From positions 3,410,001 to 3,474,000 of the forward strand of contig NZ_CP063196.1 of the NCBI RefSeq assembly GCF_003574835.2: a stretch of DNA of 64,000 nucleotides. The letters run 5' to 3'. The notes under the pieces are model-generated. The model made no database searches. It was not told the origin of the DNA and worked only from the letters and a program-made list of their open reading frames with translations. The number at the start of each line of letters is the position of its first letter. The first letter of the stretch is position 1. This DNA is from Thermobifida halotolerans. Lineage in GTDB: Bacteria; Actinomycetota; Actinomycetes; Streptosporangiales; Streptosporangiaceae. The position numbers and the translations under genes are program-made. Shown here one piece after another: positions 1 to 10,100 of this stretch.

Positions 1-455
1 GCGCTTGGAATTGGCACTTATTGTTTTGCGGTCGCGGTTTAACGAGGTTGCGTCCGCCATCCTCGGCCCGCTTCCCCTACAACAACCACCGAAGTCGAAA
101 CCGATCACCCCCTGTGCAGTTGTCAACGGGCCCGTGAGCCCGCGAGTGGGACCAGCGTGATGATCCCCGCTGTTTCCCAGGCTACTGGTTCAACAGTCCG
201 GGAGCCAACATGATTCCCGCCGTCCGGGATCTCCCGGCCGGATTCCTCCGGCCCGAAAAAGCCCCCGCGGGCGCGGACGAGATCCATCAACGCTGCCCGC
301 GAGGGCGGCCGGCAGGGTCGGGCCGGCCTCGGACGACAGGGCCTCCCCCGAGACGAGGTCCTGTCTCGGACTGCAATCCGCGACCCCCCATCACGGACCA
401 GTCACTGTAGAAGACGCAGGTGGGGGCGGGTAAGGTTGCTCGTCCGGGAGAAAAT
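1..455. other. Left-end region without a supported gene
   Basis: I see no reading frame with convincing codon use, no tRNA cloverleaf and no tmRNA end. A short stem (ggccgga/tccggcc, 236-253) is present, and a stretch near 1-50 is less GC-rich than the rest. It is probably the intergenic space between the terminator of the PBP-like gene and a gene beyond the window edge. Confidence 0.5.
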
Positions 456-514
456 CCCCGACGCCGGAGGGCCGCCCTCCGCGGCTCCGCGGGGACGGCC
501 CTCCGGCGTCGGGG
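456..514 (-). terminator. Intrinsic terminator of the PBP-like gene
   Basis: A perfect 19-bp inverted repeat (456-474 with 496-514) lies 6 nt beyond the stop codon. On the minus strand the stem is followed by ATTTTC, a short U-tract. Stem plus U-run directly after a gene is the classical intrinsic terminator arrangement and marks the end of the smpB-pbp transcript. Confidence 0.85.
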
Positions 515-520
515 CGGCGG

Positions 521-2452
521 TCAGGCGTTCCCCTGGCTCCCCTCGGCGGGCTGGGTGTAGTCGGCGGGCAGCAACTGCACGAACGACAGTGCGGAGTTCA
601 CCGCGAACTGGTAGGTGTGCGAGGGGTCGGTCTCCACGACCACCGCGAAGGCCACGTGCCCCTGGTAGCCGACGAACCACTGGACGGTCCTCTCCGAGCC
701 ACCGATCTCCTGCCGGGCCACCCCGGTCTGGCCGTGCACCGGGTTGGTGTAGTTGATGTTGAGCGGGGCGGCGCTGCCCTCCTGTACCGAGGCGAGCATC
801 ATGTCGCGCAGCGGCTCCAGCACCTCGGGGTCCACGGCGACGCTGGCGGCCTCGTCGTCCTGGTCCTCCTCCTGGCGGACCAGTCGGGGCGCGTGCCACT
901 CACCGTCGGCCACCGCCCCGGCCACCAGGGCCATGCCCAGCGGGCTGACCGTGACCCCGTCGGCGCCCACGACCGCGGCGGCGATGGACGCCTCGTCCCC
1001 CGACGCGGTGAACTCACCGGGGAAGGCCGCGACCGGCAGTTGCCAGGGCTGGCCGATGCCGAACTTCTCCGCGGTCTCGGCCAGAGCGCCGACGCTCACC
1101 CTGCCCGCCAGTTCGGCGAACGCCGTGGTGCAACTGTAGGCGAAGTTCGTCCGCAGGTCCGGGGCCCCCAGCAGCATGCTGCCGTTGGGGTTGGTGAAGG
1201 TCCGGTCGCCGACCGTCGCCTCCTGCGCGCACGTGGCGGTGGTGTCGGCGGTGATGTCGCCCCCGCCCAGCATCGCCGCCGCCGAGACGATCGTGAACGC
1301 CTCACCCGGCCGGTACTGCTTGGTGAACGCGCCGTCGTTGGCGGTCCCGCGGGGCTGCTCGGCCGAGGCGAGGATCTCACCGGAGCGCGCGTCCACCGCC
1401 ACCAGGTAGGCGGTGCCGTTGATCGTGGCCAGGGACTGCTCCGCGACCTCCTGTACCGTGCTGTCGATGGTGGTGGTCAGCGAGCCGCTCTCGACCCCCG
1501 TCCAGGTCTCCAGGACCCCGGTCTCCTCGCCACCGGCGTCGAGCGTGACGATCCTGGTGGTGGCGGTACCCGCGAGCCGCTGCTGGAAGCTGCTCTGCAG
1601 TCCGCTCAACCCCACGGTGTCACCCGCCTGGTAGGGGCCCGAGACGCGGTTGGAGACCTTGTGCTCGGCGGTTCCGGCGACCTCGCCGACGACCGCGGCG
1701 GCCATGCCCGGGGTGAGCGGCATCCTGCGCTGCTCGGTCTGCGCCCCGGGGATCTCGGCGACCTCGTCCAGGAGCGCGTCGGAGACGTCCTCCGTGCGTT
1801 TGAGGACCAGCGGCTGGAACTCCTCGGGCGGCGCCGAGCGGACCCGGTTGAGCAGCGGCTCGGGGTCCTCCTCGAGCAGTTCGGCGAGGCTGCTGACTCC
1901 CTCGGTCATGTCCCGCATGTCGGCGGGGCGCACCCCGAACGCGGTGACCTCGGTCTCGCCGACCAGCGGGGCGCCGTCGCGGTCGTAGATCTGACCGCGG
2001 TCGGGCACGTCGTAGGTGACGGCGAGCCGCTCACCGTCCCCCAGTTCCGGATGGATGACCGAGGGCGACCAGTCGATGGCCCACCCGCCGGAGGTGCGGG
2101 CCAGCGGGATGGCACCCGTGTAGCGCCACACCGGGTCACCGATACCGAGGTCGGCCTCCGCCGCGAACTCGGCCGTCGCCGTGTCCCCGACCATCTCGAT
2201 GGGCCTGAGGGTCAACCGCAGGGCCGCCAGGTCGAGCTGGTCGTGGGCCTGCCGGAGCGCCTCGGCGACCTCGGCGCTGTCACCGTTGGTGTGCCGGGCT
2301 GCGGCCTCGTAGTCGCCCTCCTGCCAGTTCAGCAGGAAGTTCCGGACGGCCACCTCGGGGCTCGGCTCCGCGGCGCAGGCCGCGGCGCCCGCGGCCACGA
2401 GGAGTCCCGTGGCCGCGGCAAGGAATCGACGGAGGTTGTTTCGGGGGGGCAA
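521..2452 (-). CDS. Penicillin-binding-protein-like lipoprotein with substituted catalytic motifs
   Basis: 643 residues. A positive N-terminus and hydrophobic stretch end in AAAC (Cys26), a plausible lipobox. An NTF2-like/MecA-N-type domain follows (about 30-130), then a dimerisation-type linker (about 145-320) and a transpeptidase-like domain (about 325-630). The domain order is that of class B PBPs with an NTF2-like head, which normally crosslink peptidoglycan outside the membrane. All three active-site motifs are altered. The SxxK position reads E384-A-F-T387 inside YRPGEAFTIV, SxN reads S440-C-T442, and KTG reads Q575-T-G577. The family fold is clear, but acylation chemistry is unlikely, so a binding or scaffold role is my inference. 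The start is TTG with GGAAG about 7 nt upstream, 13 nt after smpB. Confidence 0.85.
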   Translation of the reverse strand: MPPRNNLRRFLAAATGLLVAAGAAACAAEPSPEVAVRNFLLNWQEGDYEAAARHTNGDSAEVAEALRQAHDQLDLAALRLTLRPIEMVGDTATAEFAAEADLGIGDPVWRYTGAIPLARTSGGWAIDWSPSVIHPELGDGERLAVTYDVPDRGQIYDRDGAPLVGETEVTAFGVRPADMRDMTEGVSSLAELLEEDPEPLLNRVRSAPPEEFQPLVLKRTEDVSDALLDEVAEIPGAQTEQRRMPLTPGMAAAVVGEVAGTAEHKVSNRVSGPYQAGDTVGLSGLQSSFQQRLAGTATTRIVTLDAGGEETGVLETWTGVESGSLTTTIDSTVQEVAEQSLATINGTAYLVAVDARSGEILASAEQPRGTANDGAFTKQYRPGEAFTIVSAAAMLGGGDITADTTATCAQEATVGDRTFTNPNGSMLLGAPDLRTNFAYSCTTAFAELAGRVSVGALAETAEKFGIGQPWQLPVAAFPGEFTASGDEASIAAAVVGADGVTVSPLGMALVAGAVADGEWHAPRLVRQEEDQDDEAASVAVDPEVLEPLRDMMLASVQEGSAAPLNINYTNPVHGQTGVARQEIGGSERTVQWFVGYQGHVAFAVVVETDPSHTYQFAVNSALSFVQLLPADYTQPAEGSQGNA

Positions 2453-2465
2453 CCTGTTCTTCCTT

Positions 2466-2930
2466 TCAACGCCTGCGACGCAGAGCTCTCTCGATGTCGC
2501 GCTTCGCCTCGCGTTCGGCGATGTCGCGGCGTTTGTCGTACTCGCGCTTGCCTCGGGCCAGAGCGATCTCGACCTTGGCGCGCCCGTCGCGGAAGTAGAG
2601 CGACAGCGGCACCAGGGTGCGCCCCGACTCCTGGGTCTTGGCGTTCAGTTTGGCGATCTGCTCCCGGTGCAGCAGGAGCTTACGCGGACGGCGCGCCGCG
2701 TGGTTCGTCCAGGTTCCCAGCGTGTACTCGGGAATGTGCACGTTGTGCAGCCAGGCCTCGCCGTCCCGGATCTGGGCGAAGCCGTCCACCAGCGAGGCGC
2801 GTCCGGCGCGCAGCGACTTGACCTCGGTCCCGGTGAGGACCAGACCGGCCTCGTAGGTGTCCTCGATGTGGTAGTCGTGCCGCGCGCGCCGGTTCTGCGC
2901 GATGGTCTTCTGCCCTTTTTCCCGTGCCAT
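2466..2930 (-). CDS. smpB: SsrA-binding protein SmpB
   Basis: 154 residues, the normal SmpB length. SmpB binds the tRNA-like end of tmRNA and delivers it to ribosomes stalled on broken messages (trans-translation). Recognisable blocks are the N-terminal [28 protein letters not shown], the HNVHIPEY segment and a basic tail ending RALRRRR that inserts in the mRNA channel. The ATG at 2930 was chosen because the protein matches family starts there; the open frame runs further upstream. It lies 29 nt after ftsX, as in other actinobacteria. No ssrA gene is visible in the window. Confidence 0.97.
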   Translation of the reverse strand: MAREKGQKTIAQNRRARHDYHIEDTYEAGLVLTGTEVKSLRAGRASLVDGFAQIRDGEAWLHNVHIPEYTLGTWTNHAARRPRKLLLHREQIAKLNAKTQESGRTLVPLSLYFRDGRAKVEIALARGKREYDKRRDIAEREAKRDIERALRRRR

Positions 2931-2959
2931 GTCTGCCTGCTCCTCTCGGCTTGCCCACC

Positions 2960-3868
2960 TCAGACGCGCAGGTACCGCCGCAGCGTCAGGAAGGAGGCGA
3001 TCGTACAGAGCAGCACACCCAGGATGACGGACATTCCGATGACGGAGAGCAGCGCTCCCGTGCCGAGCTGGACGCCGGAGTAGAACCAGTCCTGGATCTT
3101 GTCCAGCAGGAAGAACCTCGTCGCGACGATGAAGCCCGAGGCGATGATGCCGCCGATGAGTCCGCAGATCGCGCCCTCGAGGAGGAACGGGAGCTGGATG
3201 TAGAAGTTGGAGGCGCCCACCAGCCGCATGATGCCGGTCTCCCGGCGCCTGCTGTAGGCCGACAGGCGGATCGTGTTGCCGATCAGCAGCGCGGCGGCGG
3301 CCAACTGGACGACGGAGACGATCAGCGCCGCCCACTTGAGGCCGTCGAACAGTTCGAAGAACCGGTCGAGCACGTCCTTGTCGTTGGAGACCATGTCGAC
3401 GCCGGCCCGGTTCTGGACGCTCTCCTGGACCTTCTCGTACTGCGAGGGGTCGGCCAACTGGACGCGGAAGTTGTCGGGGATGTCGCCTTCCTGGGTGGCC
3501 TCGACAAGAGCCTGCCGGTTGGAGAAGCGGTTCTGGAAGTCCTGCCACGCCTCGGCCTGGTCGACGTACTCGACACTGGCCACCTCGGGCATGCCCTCCA
3601 GGTCCGCCTGGATGGAGGCGCGGTCCTCGTCGGTCGCCGGCCCGTTCTCGATGCAGTGCTGGCTGGGCGAGCTCTCGGTGCACAGGTAGATCGTGATCGA
3701 GATCCGCTCGTCCCAGTACCCCCGCATCGCGCTGACCTGCTGGTTGATCAGCATGCCGGCGCCGAAGAGGGCCAGCGAGATGGCGACCGTGGTGATGACC
3801 GCGATGGTCATCGTCAGATTTCGCCGCAGGCCGATCCAGATCTCAGAGAGTACGAACTGTGCGCGCAT
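2960..3868 (-). CDS. ftsX: Cell division ABC transporter permease FtsX
   Basis: 302 residues with FtsX topology: one membrane helix near 20-42, an extracellular domain (about 45-165), then three helices packed in the C-terminal half. The extracellular domain carries two Cys ([14 protein letters not shown]) that could form a disulfide. With FtsE it forms the membrane complex that activates peptidoglycan hydrolases such as RipC in mycobacteria during division. The ATG start at 3868 follows a 120-nt gap after ftsE, where these genes usually abut or overlap. Confidence 0.95.
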   Translation of the reverse strand: MRAQFVLSEIWIGLRRNLTMTIAVITTVAISLALFGAGMLINQQVSAMRGYWDERISITIYLCTESSPSQHCIENGPATDEDRASIQADLEGMPEVASVEYVDQAEAWQDFQNRFSNRQALVEATQEGDIPDNFRVQLADPSQYEKVQESVQNRAGVDMVSNDKDVLDRFFELFDGLKWAALIVSVVQLAAAALLIGNTIRLSAYSRRRETGIMRLVGASNFYIQLPFLLEGAICGLIGGIIASGFIVATRFFLLDKIQDWFYSGVQLGTGALLSVIGMSVILGVLLCTIASFLTLRRYLRV

Positions 3869-3924
3869 GATGTGTCAAAGGTCCATCCTTGTGGGGCTCC
3901 GCGCCACTCGATCGGGGCGTGCGA

Positions 3925-3959
3925 ACAGAGCCGCTGGGCGGTGTTCCGCTACAGGCTCT
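3925..3959 (-). other. Stem-loop in the ftsE-ftsX gap
   Basis: Between the ftsE stop and the ftsX start a 7-bp stem (cagagcc/ggctctg) encloses a second 4-bp stem (gcgg-tgtt-ccgc). It has no U-tract, so it is more likely a processing, attenuation or stability element than a terminator. Function unknown. Confidence 0.4.
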
Positions 3960-3988
3960 GCGAGCCCGGGATTCACGAAAAGCGGGAC

Positions 3989-4678
3989 CTAGTACGCCTG
4001 GCCGTAGACGCCACGCGACTGGTCCCGGATGACCTCGCCGTCCTCGAGCTCGATCACGCGCTTGCGCATCGAGTCGACGATGGCGGCGTCGTGCGTCGCC
4101 ATGACGACGGTCGTTCCGGTGCGGTTGATTCGGTCGAGCACCTTCATGATGCCGATCGAGGTTGCGGGGTCGATGTTTCCGGTGGGCTCGTCGGCCAGCA
4201 GGATCTGCGGCCGGTTGACGAACGCCCGCGCGATCGCCACGCGCTGCTGCTCACCACCGGAGAGTTCGTCGGGCATGCGGTCGGCCTTGCCCTCAAGCCC
4301 GACGAGCTCGACGACCTCGGGGACGACCTTGCGGATGAACCGGCGGGGCTTTCCGATGACCTCCAGCGCGAACGCGACGTTCTCGAAGACGTTCTTGTTC
4401 GGCAGCAGCCGGAAGTCCTGGAACACGCACCCGATCCGGCGGCGCAGGTGCGGAACCTTCCAGTTGGACAGTCGCGCGAGGTCCTTGCCCGCGACGTGGA
4501 CTCGGCCCTTGGTCGGTTTCTCCTCTTTGAGGATGAGACGGAGGAACGTTGACTTACCCGATCCCGAGGGGCCGACGAGGAAGACGAACTCTCCCTTGTC
4601 GACGTCGACGGAAACGCCGTTCAGTGCGGGACGTTTCTGGGTCGGGTAGACCTTGGTGACGTTTTCAAACTGGATCAC
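3989..4678 (-). CDS. ftsE: Cell division ATP-binding protein FtsE
   Basis: 229 residues, normal for FtsE. Walker [10 protein letters not shown] (36-44), Q-loop in GCVFQDFR, signature LSGGEQQR (139-146), Walker B ILLADEPT and the H-loop in MATHDA are all intact. It powers the FtsX permease and couples divisome assembly to peptidoglycan hydrolysis. The GTG at 4678 matches family starts ([11 protein letters not shown]); the frame stays open upstream, but that part is not FtsE-like. It heads the minus-strand series ftsE-ftsX-smpB-pbp-like. Confidence 0.97.
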   Translation of the reverse strand: MIQFENVTKVYPTQKRPALNGVSVDVDKGEFVFLVGPSGSGKSTFLRLILKEEKPTKGRVHVAGKDLARLSNWKVPHLRRRIGCVFQDFRLLPNKNVFENVAFALEVIGKPRRFIRKVVPEVVELVGLEGKADRMPDELSGGEQQRVAIARAFVNRPQILLADEPTGNIDPATSIGIMKVLDRINRTGTTVVMATHDAAIVDSMRKRVIELEDGEVIRDQSRGVYGQAY

Positions 4679-5035
4679 GGGCGCATCACAAGGATCTCGA
4701 AGGTTGGGGCCCACAAGCGGTGGGTCCGCTCGAAGCAGTACCGCGGCCACAGGGCCAATCGACAGTGTAGGGGGGAAAGCGACCCGGAATGTCCGGGTCC
4801 ACAGCGAACCACGGAACGCACGGCACCGCTGTCCGCTCCCCAGCGCCGAGGTGTCTTCCGCCCCCCGCCTCACCGTGGTCTCGGAGGCAACACCAATCAG
4901 CAACCAAGAGCATAGAGGAAACGTCAAGCGGTGGTAACGTTCACATATACATGGCTCTTCGGGGTGTACGCCACCACCGTAGATCCTGTCGCCGACCGGC
5001 GTCCACCGACGGCGGCGACGGTGCCACCGCCGTGA
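4679..5035. other. Intergenic region between prfB and ftsE
   Basis: 357 bp with no supportable gene. An inverted repeat acggcgg/ccgccgt (5009-5015 with 5027-5033) lies just past the prfB stop and may end its transcript. On the minus strand TACACT (4765-4770) fits an actinobacterial -10 box for ftsE, but I find no good -35 for it. Confidence 0.4.
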
Positions 5036-6160
<1,125 letters not shown>

Positions 6161-6241
6161 ACCGCCAGTCTAGACGGCCGGAACCGTCGGCTCGCCAACG
6201 CGGCGTCGCCTCCGCCGGGCCCGCGACCGTTCCGTCCGAGG

Positions 6242-7081
6242 TCACAGCCCCGCCTCGGCGCGGGCCCGGGCCACCCGGCGGTACAGGTCGGCCGCCTCCG
6301 GATGGTCGCGTTCGACGTCGCGCAGCCCGCGCAGCCTGGCCAGGGCGAAGACCGCGTCGGCGACCCGTCCCAGGCGCAGCTGCGCCTCGATGGCCTCCAT
6401 GAGCGGCTCGGCCCCGCGGGAGCCGCTCCACCGGCTCAGCACCAGCTCGACGCACTCCGCGTCGTGGCCGCCGCGGGCCAGTGCCCGAGCGCCCCGCAGC
6501 AGGGGTTCGCCGCGGCGCGGCCCGCGCTCGCAGGCGGCGTCGAACAGCTCCACCGCCCGCTCCACCTCTTCCTGGTACAGGGCGCGTTCGCCCAGCATCA
6601 CCGTGGCGCGCCAACTGTCCGGGGCGTACTCGGCGAGCCACCGGTCGGCCCGCGCCAGCCCGTCCTGGCGGGTGTGGTACCGCCAGCCCCACACCAGCGC
6701 GCCCGCGTGGTTCGGGTCGCAGCGCAGCGCGTTGGCCAGGGCGGTGGCGATGTCGGCGGCGCTTCCTCTGCGCTCTGCCAGCGGGACGAGCGCGAACCAG
6801 GTGTCGGCGTGGCCGCCGCGGGCCCTGATGTGCGCGACGAGTTCCCGTTCGGCCTGTTCGTGCCGGCCGCAGCCGCGCAGCGCCAGCGCGTGCAGCACGG
6901 CGCCCCGGTCGAGGTCGGGGTCGAGGCGGCGCACCCGCTCGGCCGCGGGCAGGATCTCCGGACCGAACCCCGCGTCGAGCGCGCCCCGGACCAGCGCACG
7001 CAGCCGGTCGGCGTCGTCCCAGGCGTCGTCCACCGCCTCCAGCAGCGCGTCGACGCTCGGCTGCTCCCTGTTCGGCTCCAC
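6242..7081 (-). CDS. Helical-repeat (TPR-like) protein of unknown function
   Basis: 279 residues, no signal peptide or membrane segment, so probably cytoplasmic. The chain is alpha-helical, Ala/Leu/Arg-rich, with repeating patterns of small and aromatic residues spaced like tetratricopeptide units (for example ALVWGWRYHTRQDGLARADRW and ALYQEEVERAVELFDAACER). Such proteins are scaffolds, and no partner can be named. The GTG at 7081 is my choice because the residues upstream look random; the ribosome site is weak. It sits between gdh and prfB on the same strand. Confidence 0.7.
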   Translation of the reverse strand: MEPNREQPSVDALLEAVDDAWDDADRLRALVRGALDAGFGPEILPAAERVRRLDPDLDRGAVLHALALRGCGRHEQAERELVAHIRARGGHADTWFALVPLAERRGSAADIATALANALRCDPNHAGALVWGWRYHTRQDGLARADRWLAEYAPDSWRATVMLGERALYQEEVERAVELFDAACERGPRRGEPLLRGARALARGGHDAECVELVLSRWSGSRGAEPLMEAIEAQLRLGRVADAVFALARLRGLRDVERDHPEAADLYRRVARARAEAGL

Positions 7082-7142
7082 ACCGCCATGACACCAACTC
7101 CGGGCGGGCGGCGCCACCCCGCCCCCGTCTCCGGACGCCCGC

Positions 7143-7175
7143 GGGGGGTGTGCCCGCGGCGCGGACACACCCCCC
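7143..7175 (-). terminator. Hairpin terminator after gdh
   Basis: A 10-bp perfect stem ggggggtgtg/cacacccccc (7143-7152 with 7166-7175), continued by ccgc/gcgg after one mismatch, lies 21 nt past the gdh stop. There is no U-tract, as is frequent in high-GC actinobacteria. Confidence 0.65.
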
Positions 7176-7196
7176 TCACCGTCGCGGGGTCGCGGC

Positions 7197-10100
7197 TCAG
7201 CTACTGGAGTCCACCAGCGACCGGATCGAGCGCACCGCCACCGAGAGGGTGGGCAGGTCGAAGCGCTCGGTCTCCCAGATCTCGGAGAGCAGTTCGGCGG
7301 CCCGCCGGACCGCGTTGCGGTTCTGTTCGGTCCAGTGGGCGCGCAGTTCGTCCGGCCGCTCCCCGGGGTGGCCCGATCGCAGGATGATCGCACACAGGTC
7401 GGCCTGCGCGGCGTACAGGTCGTCGCGCACGGCACCGCGCGCCATCGTGCTCCAGCGGTCGTCCCGCGGCAGCGCGATGACGCGCTCGCGCAGCCGGCTG
7501 AGCTGCAACTGGTCGGCGAGGTCGAAGTAGACCTCGGCGACCTCGCGCAGCGACCGGCCGGTCTCCTCGGCCACCCGCACCAGGTCGAAGGTCGAGTAGG
7601 CGGGGACCATGCCGGCGACCCGCTCGGCCAGCGCCGGGGGGACTCCCCGGGCGGCGAGGGAACTGCGCCGCTCGTCGAAGGAGTGCAGGTCGCGCCCCTG
7701 CAGCATTTCGGGCAGTTGCGGGACGATCTCCCTGACCCCCTCGCGGAAGCGGGCGATCTCGGCGTTGAGGTCGGAGCCGAAGGAGCGGTGGCGCATCAGC
7801 CAGCGGGCCGAGCGCTCGACGAGTTTGCGGGCCTCCAGCAGCATCTTCAACTGCGTGTCGACGTCGAGTCGGTGGTCGAGGTCCTCCACCTCCGCCCAGA
7901 AGTCCCTGAGCCCGAAGACCTCCCTGACCAGCAGGTAGGCGCGGGCGATCTCGGGGGCGTCCGCTCCCGTCTCCTCGTTGAAGCGGAAGGCGAAGGTGGA
8001 GCCGCACCGGTTGACCATGTCGTTGACCACCATGGTGGTGATGATCTCCCGCCGCAGCGGATGCCGGGTCATGGCGTCGCCGAAGCGCTCACGCAGCGGT
8101 GTCGGGAAGTACTCCACGAGCACGGACCGCAGGTAGGGGTCGTCGGGCAGGTCGGAGGCGAGGATCTCCTCGGCCAGCGCGATCTTGGTGTAGGAGATCA
8201 GGGTGGCGAACTCCGGCCCGGTCAGGCCCTGGCCCGCGGAGCGGCGCGCCGCGACGGCCTTGTCGTCGGGGAGGAACTCCAGTCTGCGCCTGAGGTGGCC
8301 GTCGCGTTCCAGTCGGCGCATGTAGCGGGTGTGGACGTGCAGCATGCTGGGGCTCTGCTTGCGGGCCGCGGCCAGCACCACGTTCTGGTGGTAGTTGTTG
8401 CGCAGCACCAGGCGGGCGACCTCGTCGGTCATGCCGACGAACAGTTCGTCGCGCTCGGCCCTGCCCAGCCGTCCGGCCCGGATCTCCCGGTCCAGCATGA
8501 TCTTGATGTTCACCTCGTGGTCGGAGGTGTCCACACCGGCGGAGTTGTCGATGAAGTCGGTGTTGACCCGGCCGCCCGCGAGGGCGAACTCGATCCGGGC
8601 CGCCTGGGTCAGCCCCAGGTTGCCGCCTTCGCCGACCACCTTGCAGCGCAACTGGGCGGCGTCGACGCGGACCGGGTCGTTGGCCTTGTCGCCGACCGCG
8701 GCGTGCGTCTCGGTGGACGCCTTGACGTAGGTTCCGATGCCCCCGTTCCACAGCAGGTCCACCGGGGCGGTCAGGACGTGCCTGATGAGTTCGTGCGGGG
8801 TGAGCGAGGTGACGCCCGAGGCGATCCCGAGGGCCTCGCGGACCTGCGGGGTGACCGGCACGGACTTGGCGGTGCGCGAGTAGACGCCGCCGCCCTCGGA
8901 GATCAGCGCCGTGTCGTAGTCGGCCCAGGAGCTGCGCGGCAGTCCGAACAGCCGTCGGCGTTCGGCGTGGCTCACCGCCGGGTCGGGGTCGGGGTCGAGG
9001 AAGATGTGCCGGTGGTCGAAGGCCGCGACCAGGCGGATGTGCTCCGACAGGAGCATGCCGTTGCCGAACACGTCCCCGGACATGTCGCCGATGCCCACGA
9101 CCGTGAAGTCCTCGTTCTGGACGTCCACGCCCAACTCGCGGAAGTGGTACCTGACCGACTCCCAGGCGCCGCGGGCGGTGATGCCCATCGCCTTGTGGTC
9201 GTAGCCGACCGATCCTCCGGAGGCGAAGGCGTCGCCGAGCCAGAAGCCGCGTTCGGCGGCGATGGAGTTGGCGATGTCGGAGAAGGTGGCTGTCCCCTTG
9301 TCGGCCGCGACCACCAGGTAGGAGTCGTCGCCGTCGTAGCGGACCACGTCCTCGGGATGGCTGACGTGGCCGTTGACCAGGTTGTCGGTGACGTCCAGCA
9401 GGCCGCTGATGAACTGCTTGTAGCAGGACACCACCTCGGCCATGACGGTGTCGCGGTCCCCCCTGGGCAGCCGCTTGCAGACGAATCCGCCCTTGGCCCC
9501 GGTGGGCACGATGACGGCGTTCTTGACGGTCTGCGCCTTGACCAGGCCCAGGATCTCGGTGCGGAAGTCCTCGAGCCGGTCCGACCAGCGCAGCCCGCCG
9601 CGCGCCACCGCGCCGAAGCGCAGGTGGACGCCTTCGACGCGGGGGGAGTAGACGAACATCTCCAGCCTGGGCAGGGGCTGGGGCAGATCGGGGATGCGCC
9701 GCGGGTCGAGTTTGTAGACCAGGTAGGGCTTTGCTCCGCCGTCCTGGAAGTAGTTGGTGCGCAGGGTCGCCTCGACCGCGGCGAGGAAGAACCGCAGGAT
9801 GCGGTCGGAGTCGAGGTTGTCGACCTGGTCGAGTTCCCCGCGGATCTCCTCGGTGATCCCCTCGCACCGCTCCTCCCGGCCCGTGCCCAGCCTCGGGTCG
9901 AACCGCGACTCGAACAGCCGGACCAGGAGTCGGGCGATGTGCGTGTGCGAGACCAGGACGTCGGCGATGTAGGCGGGGGTGAAGGTGCTGGCGGTCTGGC
10001 GCAGGTACTTGGCGTAGGCGCGCAGGACGGTGACCTGGCGCCAGTCGAGTCCGCCGCGCACGACCAGGGCGTTGAAGTCGTCGGATTCGACCTGTCCGCG

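Noticed and set aside
1-455. tmRNA (ssrA) gene near smpB
   Set aside because: No tRNA-like acceptor/T-arm end with CCA-type terminus and no tag-coding frame could be found on either strand.
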